A DNA stretch of 64,000 nucleotides from Nocardioides sp. zg-1228 (lineage in GTDB: Bacteria; Actinomycetota; Actinomycetes; Propionibacteriales; Nocardioidaceae), in NCBI RefSeq assembly GCF_017086465.1, contig NZ_CP070961.1:2232001-2296000 (forward strand), given 5' to 3'. The position numbers and the translations under genes are program-made. Every line of letters begins with the position of its first letter. The first letter of the stretch is position 1. A model generated the notes under the pieces. The model saw only the letters and a program-made list of their open reading frames with translations. It was not told the origin of the DNA and did no database searches. This document shows positions 1-10,039 of the stretch, in pieces.

Positions 1-1857
1 GAACTGCGTCGCGTGGAGCGTGGCGTAGAGGCCACCGGCAGCCATCAGCTCGGCGTGGGTGCCCTGCTGCACGACCCGGCCGTCGTCGAGGACCAGGATC
101 TGGTCGGCGTTGCGGACCGTGGAGAGCCGGTGGGCGATCACGAGGGACGTACGCCCCTCCAGCGCGGCGTCGAGCGCCTGCTGCACCGCCGCCTCGGACT
201 CGCTGTCGAGGTGGGCGGTGGCCTCGTCGAGCACCACGATGGCCGGGGCCTTGAGCAGCAGGCGCGCGATCGCGAGCCGCTGCCGCTCCCCGCCGCTGAG
301 GCGGTAGCCCCGGTCGCCGACGACGGTGTCGAGCCCGTCGGGCAGCGAGCGCACCAGCGTGGCGATCTGCGCCGCCTCGAGGGCCGCCCACACCTCGTCG
401 TCGCTCGCCTCGGGGCGCGCGTAGACCAGGTTGGCGCGGATGGTGTCGTGGAACATGTGGGCGTCCTGGGTGACGTAGCCGACCACGTCCTCCAGCGACT
501 CGAGGGTCACGTCGCGCACGTCGTGGCCGCCGACGCGCACCGCGCCGGACTCGACGTCGTAGAGCCGGGCCACGAGGTGCGTCACGGTCGTCTTGCCGGC
601 ACCGGACGGACCGACGAGCGCGACCATCTGTCCCGGCTCGGCGGTGAACGTGACGTCGTGGAGCACCTGGCCGGTGTCGCGCGACTCGGTGCGCGCGACG
701 GTCTCCAGCGAGGCGAGGGAGATCTGGTCGGCGCGCGGGTAGGTGAAGGCGACGTGGTCGAACTCCAGGCGGGACGCCGTCGGCGGCAGCACGACCGCGT
801 CCGGCTTCTCCTGGATCAGCGACGGCAGGTCGAGCACCTCGAAGACGCGGTCGAAGCTGACGAGGGCCGTCATCACGTCGATGCGGACGTTGGAGAGGCC
901 CTGGAGGGGACCGAGCAGCCGGGTGAGCAGGACGCCGAGTGCGACGATCGTGCCGACCGACAGGTCGCCGCGGATGGCGAGCCAGCCGCCGATGCCGTAG
1001 ACGAGCGCGGTGGCGAGGGACGGCACCAGCATCATCGCGGCGAAGAAGATGCGGGTCAGCAGGGAGATCCGGATGCCGAGGTCGCGGACGACCGCGGCCT
1101 TCTGCGCGTAGGCGACGTCCTCCACCTCGCGCCGGCCGAAGAGCTTGAGCAGCATCGCCCCGCCGACGTTGAAGCGCTCGGTCATGGCGTTGCCGAGGTC
1201 GGCGTTGCCGTCCATCTGCTCGCGCGACAGGTCGGCCAGGCGGTTGCCCACCCAGCGCGAGGCCAGCAGCAGGATCGGGAAGAGCGCCAGGCACAGCAGC
1301 GTCACCGGCCAGCTCAGGAAGAGCATCGTGACGCCGACCACCACGGCGGCGATGATGTTGGAGACGGTGCCCTGGAGCGTGGAGGTGAACGCCCGCTGCG
1401 CACCGATGACGTCGTTGTTGAGCCGGCTGACGAGGGCCCCGGTCTGGGTGCGGGTGAAGAACGCGAGCGACTGGCGCTGCACGTGGGCGAAGACACGGGT
1501 GCGGAGGTCGTAGATCAGTCCCTCGCCGATGCGGCTCGACAGCCAGCCGGTGATCAGGCCGAACCCGGCGCTCACCACCGCCACGACGGCCACGAGGGCC
1601 GCCAGCAGCACCACGAGCGAGGTGTCACCGGTGCTCACGCCGTCGTCGATGATCGCCTTGAGCAGCAGCGGCGGCGCCACGACCAGGGCGGCGTCGAGGA
1701 CGGTCACGGCCAGGAACGCGACGATCAGCCTGCGGTGCGGACGGGCGAAGGCGACCACCCGGCGCAGCGTGCTGCGCTCGATCTTGTTGTCGACGACGCT
1801 CCGGTCACTGCGCAGGTGTCGCCACGGCGGGCCACCCGCACCCGGTCCCATCGACAT
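1..1857 (-). CDS. ABC exporter (fused membrane and ATPase domains), C-terminus cut by window edge
   Basis: Half-transporter of the multidrug/lipid exporter type: an N-terminal six-helix membrane domain (about residues 40-330) followed by a nucleotide-binding domain. Walker A GPSGAGKTT lies near residue 414, the signature LSGGERQRLAIA near 518 and Walker B VVLDEATAHLD near 537, all intact. It should drive ATP-dependent export across the cytoplasmic membrane as a dimer; no partner half-transporter is visible here, so homodimer or an upstream partner outside the window are both possible. The ATG at 1857 is preceded by AGGAGG about 10 bases away. 619 codons are present and the frame stays open at base 1, so only the extreme C-terminus is missing. 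Substrate unknown. Confidence 0.9.
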   Translation of the reverse strand, partial: MSMGPGAGGPPWRHLRSDRSVVDNKIERSTLRRVVAFARPHRRLIVAFLAVTVLDAALVVAPPLLLKAIIDDGVSTGDTSLVVLLAALVAVVAVVSAGFGLITGWLSSRIGEGLIYDLRTRVFAHVQRQSLAFFTRTQTGALVSRLNNDVIGAQRAFTSTLQGTVSNIIAAVVVGVTMLFLSWPVTLLCLALFPILLLASRWVGNRLADLSREQMDGNADLGNAMTERFNVGGAMLLKLFGRREVEDVAYAQKAAVVRDLGIRISLLTRIFFAAMMLVPSLATALVYGIGGWLAIRGDLSVGTIVALGVLLTRLLGPLQGLSNVRIDVMTALVSFDRVFEVLDLPSLIQEKPDAVVLPPTASRLEFDHVAFTYPRADQISLASLETVARTESRDTGQVLHDVTFTAEPGQMVALVGPSGAGKTTVTHLVARLYDVESGAVRVGGHDVRDVTLESLEDVVGYVTQDAHMFHDTIRANLVYARPEASDDEVWAALEAAQIATLVRSLPDGLDTVVGDRGYRLSGGERQRLAIARLLLKAPAIVVLDEATAHLDSESEAAVQQALDAALEGRTSLVIAHRLSTVRNADQILVLDDGRVVQQGTHAELMAAGGLYATLHATQF

Positions 1858-1949
1858 GCAAACTCCTCCTGAGGTCCACCCGCGTCAACCCGCGACGGGG
1901 CCTGATTGTTCCTCGCGCCGCCGACACCGCAGTCGGCGGTCGGCGGGCG

Positions 1950-2735
1950 TCAGCCCGCGAACGCCGCCGCGACCGCGCGGAACCGGCGTACCTGCGCCTC
2001 GCGCTCCAGGCGGCGCTGCTCGTCGAGGTCGCGGTCGGCAGCACCCTGCAGCAGCGCCTTGGTCTCGCTGAGCACCCCCGGCATCGGGGCGACCAGTGCA
2101 GCCGCCAGGTCGGCGACGGCGCCGTCCAGCTCGGCCGCCGGGACGCACGCCGTGGCGAGCCCGATGCGCGCCGCCTCCTCCCCCGTCACGACGCGCGCGG
2201 TCGCGCAGAGCTCCAGCGCCCGGGCGTACCCGACGTGCTCGACCAGGGGCTTGGTGCCGGTGAGGTCGGGCACGAGCCCGAGCGCCGACTCCTTCATCGA
2301 CAGCTTGGCGTCGTCGGCGACCACGCGGAGGTCGCACGACAGCGCCAGCTGGAAGCCGGCGCCGATGGCGTGGCCGCGCACCTTCGCGATCGAGACGAAG
2401 CGCGGGTCGCGCAGCCACGTGAAGCCGCGCTGGAACTCCTCGATCCGCGCGGACGCCTCCTCGTCGCTGAGTGCCAGCAGCCCCAGCACGGTGCCCTCGC
2501 CGGAGTTGGCAGGGTCGAGCATCGCCCGGTCCAGACCCGCGGAGAACGTCTCGCCCTCCCCCGTGACCACCACGACCCGGACCTCCGCGGGCAGCGAGGC
2601 GCCCAGCTCGGCGAGGGCCAGCCACATGGCCGGCGTCTGCGCGTTGCGCACCTCGGGCCGGTCGAGGGTGATCGTGGCGACGGCGTCGACGACGTCGAGG
2701 CGGAGGCCGACCGCGGCGAGCTCTTCGGGAGTCAT
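1950..2735 (-). CDS. Enoyl-CoA hydratase/isomerase family protein
   Basis: 261 residues, the normal crotonase length. The oxyanion-hole region TFSAGLDRA (63-71) and the GAGFQLALSCDL segment (125-136) mark the crotonase fold. By alignment with the classical hydratase, the first catalytic Glu is replaced by Gln129 while the second is kept as Glu149, so activity may be isomerase-like or on an unusual acyl-CoA rather than standard hydration. It stands alone, between the ABC exporter and an ABC-F gene on the same strand. The ATG sits six bases after a TAACCT -10 box, so the message is probably leaderless, and a palindrome covers that box (see 2742-2762). The exact substrate cannot be read from sequence. 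Confidence 0.88.
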   Translation of the reverse strand: MTPEELAAVGLRLDVVDAVATITLDRPEVRNAQTPAMWLALAELGASLPAEVRVVVVTGEGETFSAGLDRAMLDPANSGEGTVLGLLALSDEEASARIEEFQRGFTWLRDPRFVSIAKVRGHAIGAGFQLALSCDLRVVADDAKLSMKESALGLVPDLTGTKPLVEHVGYARALELCATARVVTGEEAARIGLATACVPAAELDGAVADLAAALVAPMPGVLSETKALLQGAADRDLDEQRRLEREAQVRRFRAVAAAFAG

Positions 2736-2741
2736 GCCGTC

Positions 2742-2762
2742 AGGTTACTACTCGTCAGTAAC
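2742..2762 (-). promoter_or_regulatory. Leaderless promoter with overlapping TetR-type operator
   Basis: The -10 box TAACCT (2747-2742) lies six bases before the ATG at 2735. The palindrome GTTACT-N7-AGTAAC (2744-2762) covers it and includes TACTCGTCAGTA. A near-identical core, TACCGACGAGTA, covers the -10 box of the gene at 63704. A shared TetR-family lipid or acyl-CoA repressor is inferred. Confidence 0.5.
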
Positions 2763-2804
2763 GTCCGGGCGGGCGTACGCGGCCGGCCCGTGCCCGACTT
2801 GTGG

Positions 2805-2879
2805 GGGGAGTCTGACACTCGGAGGGGGTTGCAACGGCCTCCAGGTGTCGGAGTCCCCGCTCGAGCGGGGACTCAGACA
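2805..2879. repeat. Compound palindrome with two mutually exclusive hairpins
   Basis: A perfect 24-bp palindrome (GAGTCCCCGCTC then its complement, 2851-2874) extends to 2846-2879 with one mismatch. Its left half also pairs with 2805-2825 (17 of 21 positions; arms 2805-2825 and 2838-2858), giving an alternative stem-loop. It lies between the ABC-F stop and the enoyl-CoA hydratase promoter. It could be a terminator or a dispersed palindromic repeat; no T-tract follows. Confidence 0.6.
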
Positions 2880-2908
2880 GACACGACGACGGCCCGGCAG
2901 GGGGCCGG

Positions 2909-4507
<1,599 letters not shown>

Positions 4508-4616
4508 CTCGGGCGCCATCCTACGAAGGGGTGAGGGTCGCAGCCCCATCGGCGAGGCAGGCGCTAACCTCCCCGGAGGTCGATCCGACCGTCTCGACCG
4601 CTCGAAAGGCACGTCC

Positions 4617-5555
4617 ATGCGCTTCAACCCCAAGGCCGACATCAGCAGGGGCCGGGTCAGCGACGCGGGCCGCGGCGGTGGCCGCGGTGGCGCCGCCGGC
4701 GGCGGGATGCGGATGCCGCTCCCGGGCGGCGCCCGGGCCGGCGGCGGCATCGGGGGCATCCTGATCGTCGTGCTGTTCGTGGTGCTCACCCAGTGCACCG
4801 GCCTGATGTCGGACGGCGGCGGGGGCACCGGCTCCCAGGGCCAGGCCCAGCCCGAGGGCATCGACACGGGCGACGAGCGCTACGCCAACTGCCGCACCGG
4901 CGCCGACGCCAACGAGGACCCCGACTGCGCGCGCGTGGCCGTGACGCTGTCGCTGGAGAGCTACTGGGCCGACACCCTGCCCGAGCAGGCCGGCACGGAG
5001 CTCTCCCCCGCGGCCATCAACACGTTCTCCGGCGCCGTGTCGACCGGCTGCGGCGAGGCGTCGTCGCAGGTGGGCCCGTTCTACTGCCCGCCCGACCAGC
5101 AGATCTACCTCGACACCACCTTCTTCGACGACGTCCTCCAGGGCCAGCTCGGCGGGCAGGGCGGCGACTTCGTCGAGCCCTACGTGCTCGGCCACGAGTA
5201 CGGCCACCACATCCAGAACCTGATGGGCACGATGGGCAAGGTCCGCACGCAGAAGGGCCCCGACTCCGACGCCGTCCGGCTCGAGTTGCAGGCCGACTGC
5301 TACGCCGGCATGTGGACCCGCGACGCCAGCGACGGCGACGGCATCCTCACCGACCTCGACCAGGGCGACATCGAGGAGGCGCTCGACTCGGCGAAGGCCG
5401 TCGGTGACGACCGCATCCAGCAGAAGTCGGGCCAGGGCGTGGACCCCGAGGGGTGGACCCACGGGTCGGCCGCCCAGCGGATGGCGTGGTTCACCCGCGG
5501 CTACGAGGAGGGCACCCTCGAGGCGTGCGACACCTTCTCGGCCAGCAGGCTCTGA
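4617..5555 (+). CDS. Neutral zinc metallopeptidase, membrane-anchored (YpfJ family)
   Basis: 312 residues. A Gly/Arg-rich cytoplasmic N-terminus is followed by one hydrophobic anchor (about 44-60) and a Gly/Gln-rich spacer. The extracytoplasmic domain carries the zincin motif HEYGHH (193-198) and the downstream ELQADCYAG segment supplying the third zinc ligand. This matches the putative neutral zinc metallopeptidase family (PF04228). The substrate is unknown. The ATG is preceded by AAAGG; a TAACCT box at 4565-4570 could be its -10. It is divergent from the ABC-F gene. Confidence 0.9.
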   Translation: MRFNPKADISRGRVSDAGRGGGRGGAAGGGMRMPLPGGARAGGGIGGILIVVLFVVLTQCTGLMSDGGGGTGSQGQAQPEGIDTGDERYANCRTGADANEDPDCARVAVTLSLESYWADTLPEQAGTELSPAAINTFSGAVSTGCGEASSQVGPFYCPPDQQIYLDTTFFDDVLQGQLGGQGGDFVEPYVLGHEYGHHIQNLMGTMGKVRTQKGPDSDAVRLELQADCYAGMWTRDASDGDGILTDLDQGDIEEALDSAKAVGDDRIQQKSGQGVDPEGWTHGSAAQRMAWFTRGYEEGTLEACDTFSASRL

Positions 5556-5645
5556 CCGGCGCCTCCCCAACGGTGATCCACTCATCCCGAGGTGCGGGCG
5601 GGAGTTGCGACCGGATCAGGCACACCAGTGGCAAGGTGTTGTCTC

Positions 5646-6224
5646 GTGGACGACACGGCAGCGAAGACCAACCTGCACAACTACTTGAAGCACGAGCGCC
5701 AAGCGGTGCTTGCCAAGTTGGAAGGGCTCTCTGAGTACGACGCCCGCCGCCCGCTCACCGTCACCGGGACCAACCTGCTCGGCCTGGTGAAACACCTGGC
5801 GACGTGGGAGGCGAGGTATCTCGGCGAGGTGTTCGACCGGCCATTCCCAGAACCGCTGCCGCGGTGGGATGTCGAGGCAGACCGTCTCGCCGACATGTGG
5901 GCGACCGAGGACGAGTCGCGCCAGGCAGTCGTCGACCGCTACCAGCGGGTCTGGGCGCACAGCGACGTCACCGTGGGCTCGCTCGCCCTGGACGACACAG
6001 GCCGTGTGCCCTGGTGGGGGAACGCCGAGGTTCCTCTGCTCAACGTGCTTGTCCACCTGCTCGCCGAGACCAGCCGGCATGCCGGCCACGCTGACATCCT
6101 GCGCGAACAGCTCGACGGTGCCTTCGGGACCGACGCCGAGGCGATGGCCGAGCAACAGCACGACGCCGCCTTCTGGACGGAGCGGCGAGAGAAGATCGAG
6201 GCTGCCGCCAGGTCTGCGGGCTGA
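5646..6224 (+). CDS. DinB-like / DUF664 four-helix protein
   Basis: 192 residues from GTG 5646 (VDDTAAKTNLHNYL). The pattern LLGLVKHLATWEARYL near the first third and LLAETSRHAGHADILREQLDG near the end gives the usual His triad of the DinB/DUF664 fold. Such proteins are metal-binding and thiol (mycothiol or bacillithiol) transferase-like; the reaction of this one is unknown. Base composition of this stretch is lower in GC than the flanking backbone. A second member lies at 59253. Confidence 0.82.
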   Translation: MDDTAAKTNLHNYLKHERQAVLAKLEGLSEYDARRPLTVTGTNLLGLVKHLATWEARYLGEVFDRPFPEPLPRWDVEADRLADMWATEDESRQAVVDRYQRVWAHSDVTVGSLALDDTGRVPWWGNAEVPLLNVLVHLLAETSRHAGHADILREQLDGAFGTDAEAMAEQQHDAAFWTERREKIEAAARSAG

Positions 6225-6308
6225 CCTTTCACCGCCGGCCCCGTGCAAGGATCTGCCGCGCTCAGCTCAACCGGATCTGTCGGTGAGCCGACGTACGTCG
6301 GAGCACTG

Positions 6309-6875
6309 CTACTCCCCCTTTCGGTGTGCGAGCCGTCCCAGTCGGCCCGGGTCAGCTCGTAGTGCACCTCGCCGTGCTGCCAGCCCGCAATCTGCTTCCT
6401 TTCCTGAGAGGCCGCCCGCGACGCGTTCTGCGTCATCCCCAACTTCTCGAGCACTCGACGTGAGCCGGTGTTCGCCGCCATCGTGGAGGCGAAGACCCGG
6501 TCTACGTCTCGGCACGAGAACGCTTGGCGGATCATGGCCTGGGCGCCCTCCGTGGCAAGTCCGCGTCCCCACCCCGTAGAGCTCAGCCGGTAGCCGATGC
6601 CGGAGATCTCGGTACGTCCTTCAAACGCTGACGCCGACCACCAGCCCACGAAGCCGTTCGCGTCGAACCCGACCCAGTATCCGAGTCCACGCGCTGCGTC
6701 ACTCTGATGGTCAAGCCGCTGCCGCCACTCAGCGGCGGTCTCCTCGGGGGTCGCGCAACGCCCGCGAATGTAGGTCATGACGACCGGATCGGAGTTCAGG
6801 TCGATCATCAGATCCAAGATCCCCGGCTCCGACGGGTCGAAGCACGAGGCGGTTGGTCGACAGCGAGGGAAACAC
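6309..6875 (-). pseudogene. Frameshifted GNAT acetyltransferase remnant
   Basis: From GTG 6875 the frame gives a proper GNAT N-terminus (VFPSLSTNRLVLRPVGAGDL). Near base 6816 an extra T in GATCTTGGATCTG throws it out of frame; the rest (DLMIDLNSDPVVMTYI, then GRGLATEGAQAMI for the acetyl-CoA loop, then GMTQNASR and GEVHYELTRADWDG) continues one frame over. The downstream frame has no stop near the expected C-terminus and stays open antisense through the DinB gene to 5939. Loss of the first strand and of the natural stop points to a decayed gene, unless the extra base is a sequence error. Related acetyltransferases act on ribosomal proteins or antibiotics. Confidence 0.65.
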
Positions 6876-7092
6876 GCACCGTTCGGTTGCTCCGTCGACC
6901 ATCCGGCGACCCTAGCGGGACTCGTCCTGTCCCCGCTGCGCCATCTCCGAAACCTCCGCCCACGCCACTGTGGGTCGCGGATGCCCGTCTACGCGTTCAC
7001 CTCATGCACACCGGCGATAGTCCGAAGGCGTCTACGGTGAGAGTCAGGCCAGCGGATGATCGCGGTCGCTCATCGGGGGAAGGGAGGCGCGG

Positions 7093-8238
7093 GTGTTGCG
7101 AACTGCGCTTTCCTGCACGCTCATGACCGTCCTCGTGGCGTGCAGCACCTCCGTCGACGAGACGGAGGAGCTGCCGAGGTCGGGACCCGCAGACACAGCG
7201 CAGCGACCCACTGCGGCGCCGGAGGCCTTCGTGTCGAACCGTGCGCCAGCGCCGAGGGCGCAGATGTCTCCACGCGACTGGAGCCGCGTCGCTTGGGAGG
7301 ATGGCAGCCGCAGGGTCGCACCTGAGGCAGCCGCAGAGTTGCCGAGTGTCCTGGAGGACCCTGCGCGGGCGCAGATGGTGTACCACCCCACCGAACGGCT
7401 CAGTGACCGCGCGGGATGGGCCGGGGAACGCCTCCTCTTCCTCGGTGTGGACGACCGCTGGCGCAGCCTGGCCATGGACGGCCTGGGCCTCGCAGAGGAG
7501 TCATGGCCGGGCCCGGACACCTACGGGTCCGGCTCCCTGTCCCGCGACGGAAGCCTGTGGGCAGCACAGACTCACCGCGGTGTGGTCCTGCTCGACCTGA
7601 CCAGCGGCGACGTTCGACACGTGTCCTTTCCGGCAAGCCACCCCCATGTCGTGCGCGTGGACTGGATACCGGGCAAGGACGTCGTGTCCGCCTACGCGGC
7701 CCCTCCGGAGTCGTCCGACTACGGCACCTTCCACATCGACGCAGCGGGCCGCGTGACGCCTGCCCGATACCCGGGGTGGCGCACCAGATTCGACGTTGAC
7801 GGCACACCGACCGAGATCATCGGTGCAACACATGAGGGACTGATGGTGAAGCGATGGACCGGCGACGGTGTTTCGTCGAGGACCGTCGCTCCCGGTGCGA
7901 AGGTCCCGCGCCCAATGCGCCGTCATGCGTTCGGGGTGTTCAGCACCAGCCACCTCGCGCTCCACGCCGCCCGCCGCGAATGGCCGAGCCGCGCACCGGC
8001 ACAGGTCTGGGTGCTGGACAAGAGCACGGGAGCGATGGGCGCGCGGCTACAAGTCCCGGCGACGAGCAGCCTGGTCGGGTGGACGGACGACGACACACTT
8101 CGGCTGCTCATCGCGAACCGCCGGCTCGTCGACTGGGAGCCGCGCACCGGGGACCTCAGACGAGTCCTGGACCTGACCGGCCCGTACCCCGCCGCTGGCG
8201 AGTGGGCCGCCGCGACAGTCGCCATCCCGTCTCACTGA
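7093..8238 (+). CDS. Secreted lipoprotein, probable beta-propeller
   Basis: 381 residues starting at GTG with a GGGAGG ribosome site upstream. The N-terminus is a lipoprotein signal with lipobox LVAC (Cys17), so it should be anchored outside the membrane. The body carries repeating GxxLSRDGSLWAAQTHRG and WxxDDTLRLLI-type segments, as in WD40/TolB-like propellers, but I recognise no named family. The last seven bases overlap the convergent phosphotransferase gene. It lies in the lower-GC accessory stretch and has no obvious partner. Confidence 0.7.
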   Translation: MLRTALSCTLMTVLVACSTSVDETEELPRSGPADTAQRPTAAPEAFVSNRAPAPRAQMSPRDWSRVAWEDGSRRVAPEAAAELPSVLEDPARAQMVYHPTERLSDRAGWAGERLLFLGVDDRWRSLAMDGLGLAEESWPGPDTYGSGSLSRDGSLWAAQTHRGVVLLDLTSGDVRHVSFPASHPHVVRVDWIPGKDVVSAYAAPPESSDYGTFHIDAAGRVTPARYPGWRTRFDVDGTPTEIIGATHEGLMVKRWTGDGVSSRTVAPGAKVPRPMRRHAFGVFSTSHLALHAARREWPSRAPAQVWVLDKSTGAMGARLQVPATSSLVGWTDDDTLRLLIANRRLVDWEPRTGDLRRVLDLTGPYPAAGEWAAATVAIPSH

Positions 8239-9047
8239 CGCCCGCTGCCCTCGAGCAGGCGGAGCAGGTGCCGGGACTGGTCCTCGGTCGAACCGGTGGG
8301 GTTGCGGCCCCAGCCGGCGTTTCCCGGCAGGAGCATGGCGAGCCAGAAAGCGGCGAAGAACGGACGGTGCTGCTCGACACGGCGGCGTTGCGACTCGCTG
8401 AGGAATATCGCCTCGATCAAGGCGTCGGCCTCCAACCGATTCTCCAGCCTGGATGAAGCGTGTTCCACAATGTCGGCCACCTCGTAGGCCAGATCAGAGA
8501 CGCCGTATTCCTCCCAGTCGATTAGCCGACAGGTCTCGCCATCCCACAGCACGTTGTCGAGGTTGCCGTCCCCGAGAGCGATGACGGGATCGACGATCCA
8601 TCCTTCGGAGAACAGGTGCTGGTCCAGCCAGAGCCGGGCCGACTCAACCGCTTCACGAACCAGCCCAGCGTCCTGGCATTCCGACCAGTCGTACTCTTCG
8701 GCCAGCCATTGCTTGAAGCGCCGAGAGAAGCCGAGTGGGTCATTCGCGCGCACCGCCAAGCCTGGCGGCACAGGCACGTCGAACAGCCTTCGCAGCGCCC
8801 GTGCGAGAGCCTGCGTCTGCGCACCGGTGATCTCGCCAGCCAACGGGGCGCCTGGGACTCGCGACATGACAATAGTGGGGCGGCCGCCAACCTCGGTGCG
8901 CGCAATGGGTGATGGCGCGAGACCCGGCGCATAGGCGCTGAGGTGCTTCAGCGCACCCCATTCCCTTTCTGGCTCGTCTAGCGACCACGACACGAATGTC
9001 TTGCGCACCTGGTTCTGGCCAACCTCGACGTCATGAGTGTGCGGCAT
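8232..9047 (-). CDS. Phosphotransferase family protein (APH fold)
   Basis: About 271 residues. The catalytic-loop motif appears as LGDGNLDN with the DFG-like IDWEEYG after it, so the Asp and Asn of the aminoglycoside phosphotransferase/choline kinase fold are kept while the usual His is Leu. It probably phosphorylates a small hydroxyl compound; antibiotic resistance cannot be claimed. I choose ATG 9047 (MPHTHDVEVG) because TAGCGT at 9060-9055 sits seven bases before it, although an in-frame ATG exists at 9068. It is convergent with the lipoprotein gene, and GC is low for the window. Confidence 0.78.
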   Translation of the reverse strand: MPHTHDVEVGQNQVRKTFVSWSLDEPEREWGALKHLSAYAPGLAPSPIARTEVGGRPTIVMSRVPGAPLAGEITGAQTQALARALRRLFDVPVPPGLAVRANDPLGFSRRFKQWLAEEYDWSECQDAGLVREAVESARLWLDQHLFSEGWIVDPVIALGDGNLDNVLWDGETCRLIDWEEYGVSDLAYEVADIVEHASSRLENRLEADALIEAIFLSESQRRRVEQHRPFFAAFWLAMLLPGNAGWGRNPTGSTEDQSRHLLRLLEGSGRQ

Positions 9048-9054
9048 CCACCGA

Positions 9055-9060
9055 ACGCTA
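9055..9060 (-). promoter_or_regulatory. -10 box of leaderless phosphotransferase gene
   Basis: TAGCGT followed by seven bases and ATG 9047. It lies inside the longer reading from ATG 9068, which argues for the shorter protein. Confidence 0.45.
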
Positions 9061-9096
9061 CTGTCCATGACGCCGGCCGCCGGTCCTGACCGCGCC

Positions 9097-10026
9097 TCAA
9101 CGGTCGTCGAGCAGCGCCTCGATCTGCGCGACCTGGCGCTGCATCGAGTGGATGTAGGGCGCCACGCTGGGGTGGCGGAACTTCCCGGCCAGGGCGCCCT
9201 CGCCGTCGGCGACGCGGGCGAGCGCCCAGTCGAGCCGGGTGAGCGCGGTGTAGACGGCCATCACCCGGGCGCCGGTGACCACGTCGGCACGGCTCGCGAG
9301 CCCGGGAGGGAGCGCGTCGACGTACGCCTCCACGAGGGGGTCGATGTCCTCGCGGGTGGCCAGCGAGAGGTAGCCCAGGTCGGCGCCCACCGGTCCCCGG
9401 CCCAGGTGCGCCCAGTCGATCGCCACCGCGCCGTCGCCGTCGCGGCCCGGGATGTTGCCCGCCGACGGGTCGCCGTGCTGCGCGACCTGGGGCAGCGCGT
9501 CGCAGCGGTCCAGCCAGCTCGTGCGACGAGCCCAGAGGTGGTCGGCGATGTCGGCGACGGGGGTGCGGGCCAGCGTGCGCCAGCCGCCGCGGCGCTCGAC
9601 CAGGCGCAGCCGGCTGCGCAGCTGGTCGCGAGCCAGCCAGGCGTGGCCGCCGAGGTCGACCGCGGCGAACCGGCCCAGACAGGCCGCCAGCCACAGGCCC
9701 GGCGGGTCGGCGGTCGCGACCCGCTCGTGCACGAGGGTGATGCCCTCCTCGTCCTCCTCCACCCGCACGACGGGGGCCTCGCGGAGTCCGGGCGAGTCGG
9801 CCACCACCCCGCTCAGGGCGACGTCGGCGGCGCGGCGCCAGTAGTTGACGTCGGCCGGCACGAGGACGCCCGGAGCATCGTGCGGGTCGGGCCTGCCGAG
9901 CCGCTTCACCACGACCTCGCGACCGCGGTGGGTCGCGGCCCAGAGCCCCACGGTCGCCGGGCCCGCTCCCGACAGCCGCTGCCACCCGGGCTCGGGCTGC
10001 CAGACCGCCGCGGTCGACCCGTCCAT
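9097..10026 (-). CDS. Phosphotransferase family protein (APH fold)
   Basis: 309 residues. The catalytic loop QHGDPSAGNI and metal-binding AIDWAHLGRGPVGADLG mark an aminoglycoside/homoserine-kinase-like phosphotransferase fold. Trp-rich stretches and the lack of close resemblance to known resistance enzymes leave the substrate open. Its stop is 49 bases from the start chosen for the phosphotransferase downstream on the same strand. The ATG lies seven bases after TAGGTT, a -10 box formed partly by the stop codon of the preceding permease, so it probably has its own leaderless transcript. Confidence 0.8.
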   Translation of the reverse strand: MDGSTAAVWQPEPGWQRLSGAGPATVGLWAATHRGREVVVKRLGRPDPHDAPGVLVPADVNYWRRAADVALSGVVADSPGLREAPVVRVEEDEEGITLVHERVATADPPGLWLAACLGRFAAVDLGGHAWLARDQLRSRLRLVERRGGWRTLARTPVADIADHLWARRTSWLDRCDALPQVAQHGDPSAGNIPGRDGDGAVAIDWAHLGRGPVGADLGYLSLATREDIDPLVEAYVDALPPGLASRADVVTGARVMAVYTALTRLDWALARVADGEGALAGKFRHPSVAPYIHSMQRQVAQIEALLDDR

Positions 10027-10033
10027 GCGCGCG

Positions 10034-10039
10034 AACCTA
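10034..10039 (-). promoter_or_regulatory. -10 box overlapping the permease stop codon
   Basis: TAGGTT (10039-10034), seven bases before ATG 10026. Its first three bases are the TAG stop of the upstream permease. Confidence 0.5.

Noticed and set aside
13..1872. Long plus-strand open frame of 619 codons
   Set aside because: Antisense to the ABC exporter; composition (Arg/Gly/Glu/His-rich) is the usual shadow of a high-GC gene and no domain is visible.
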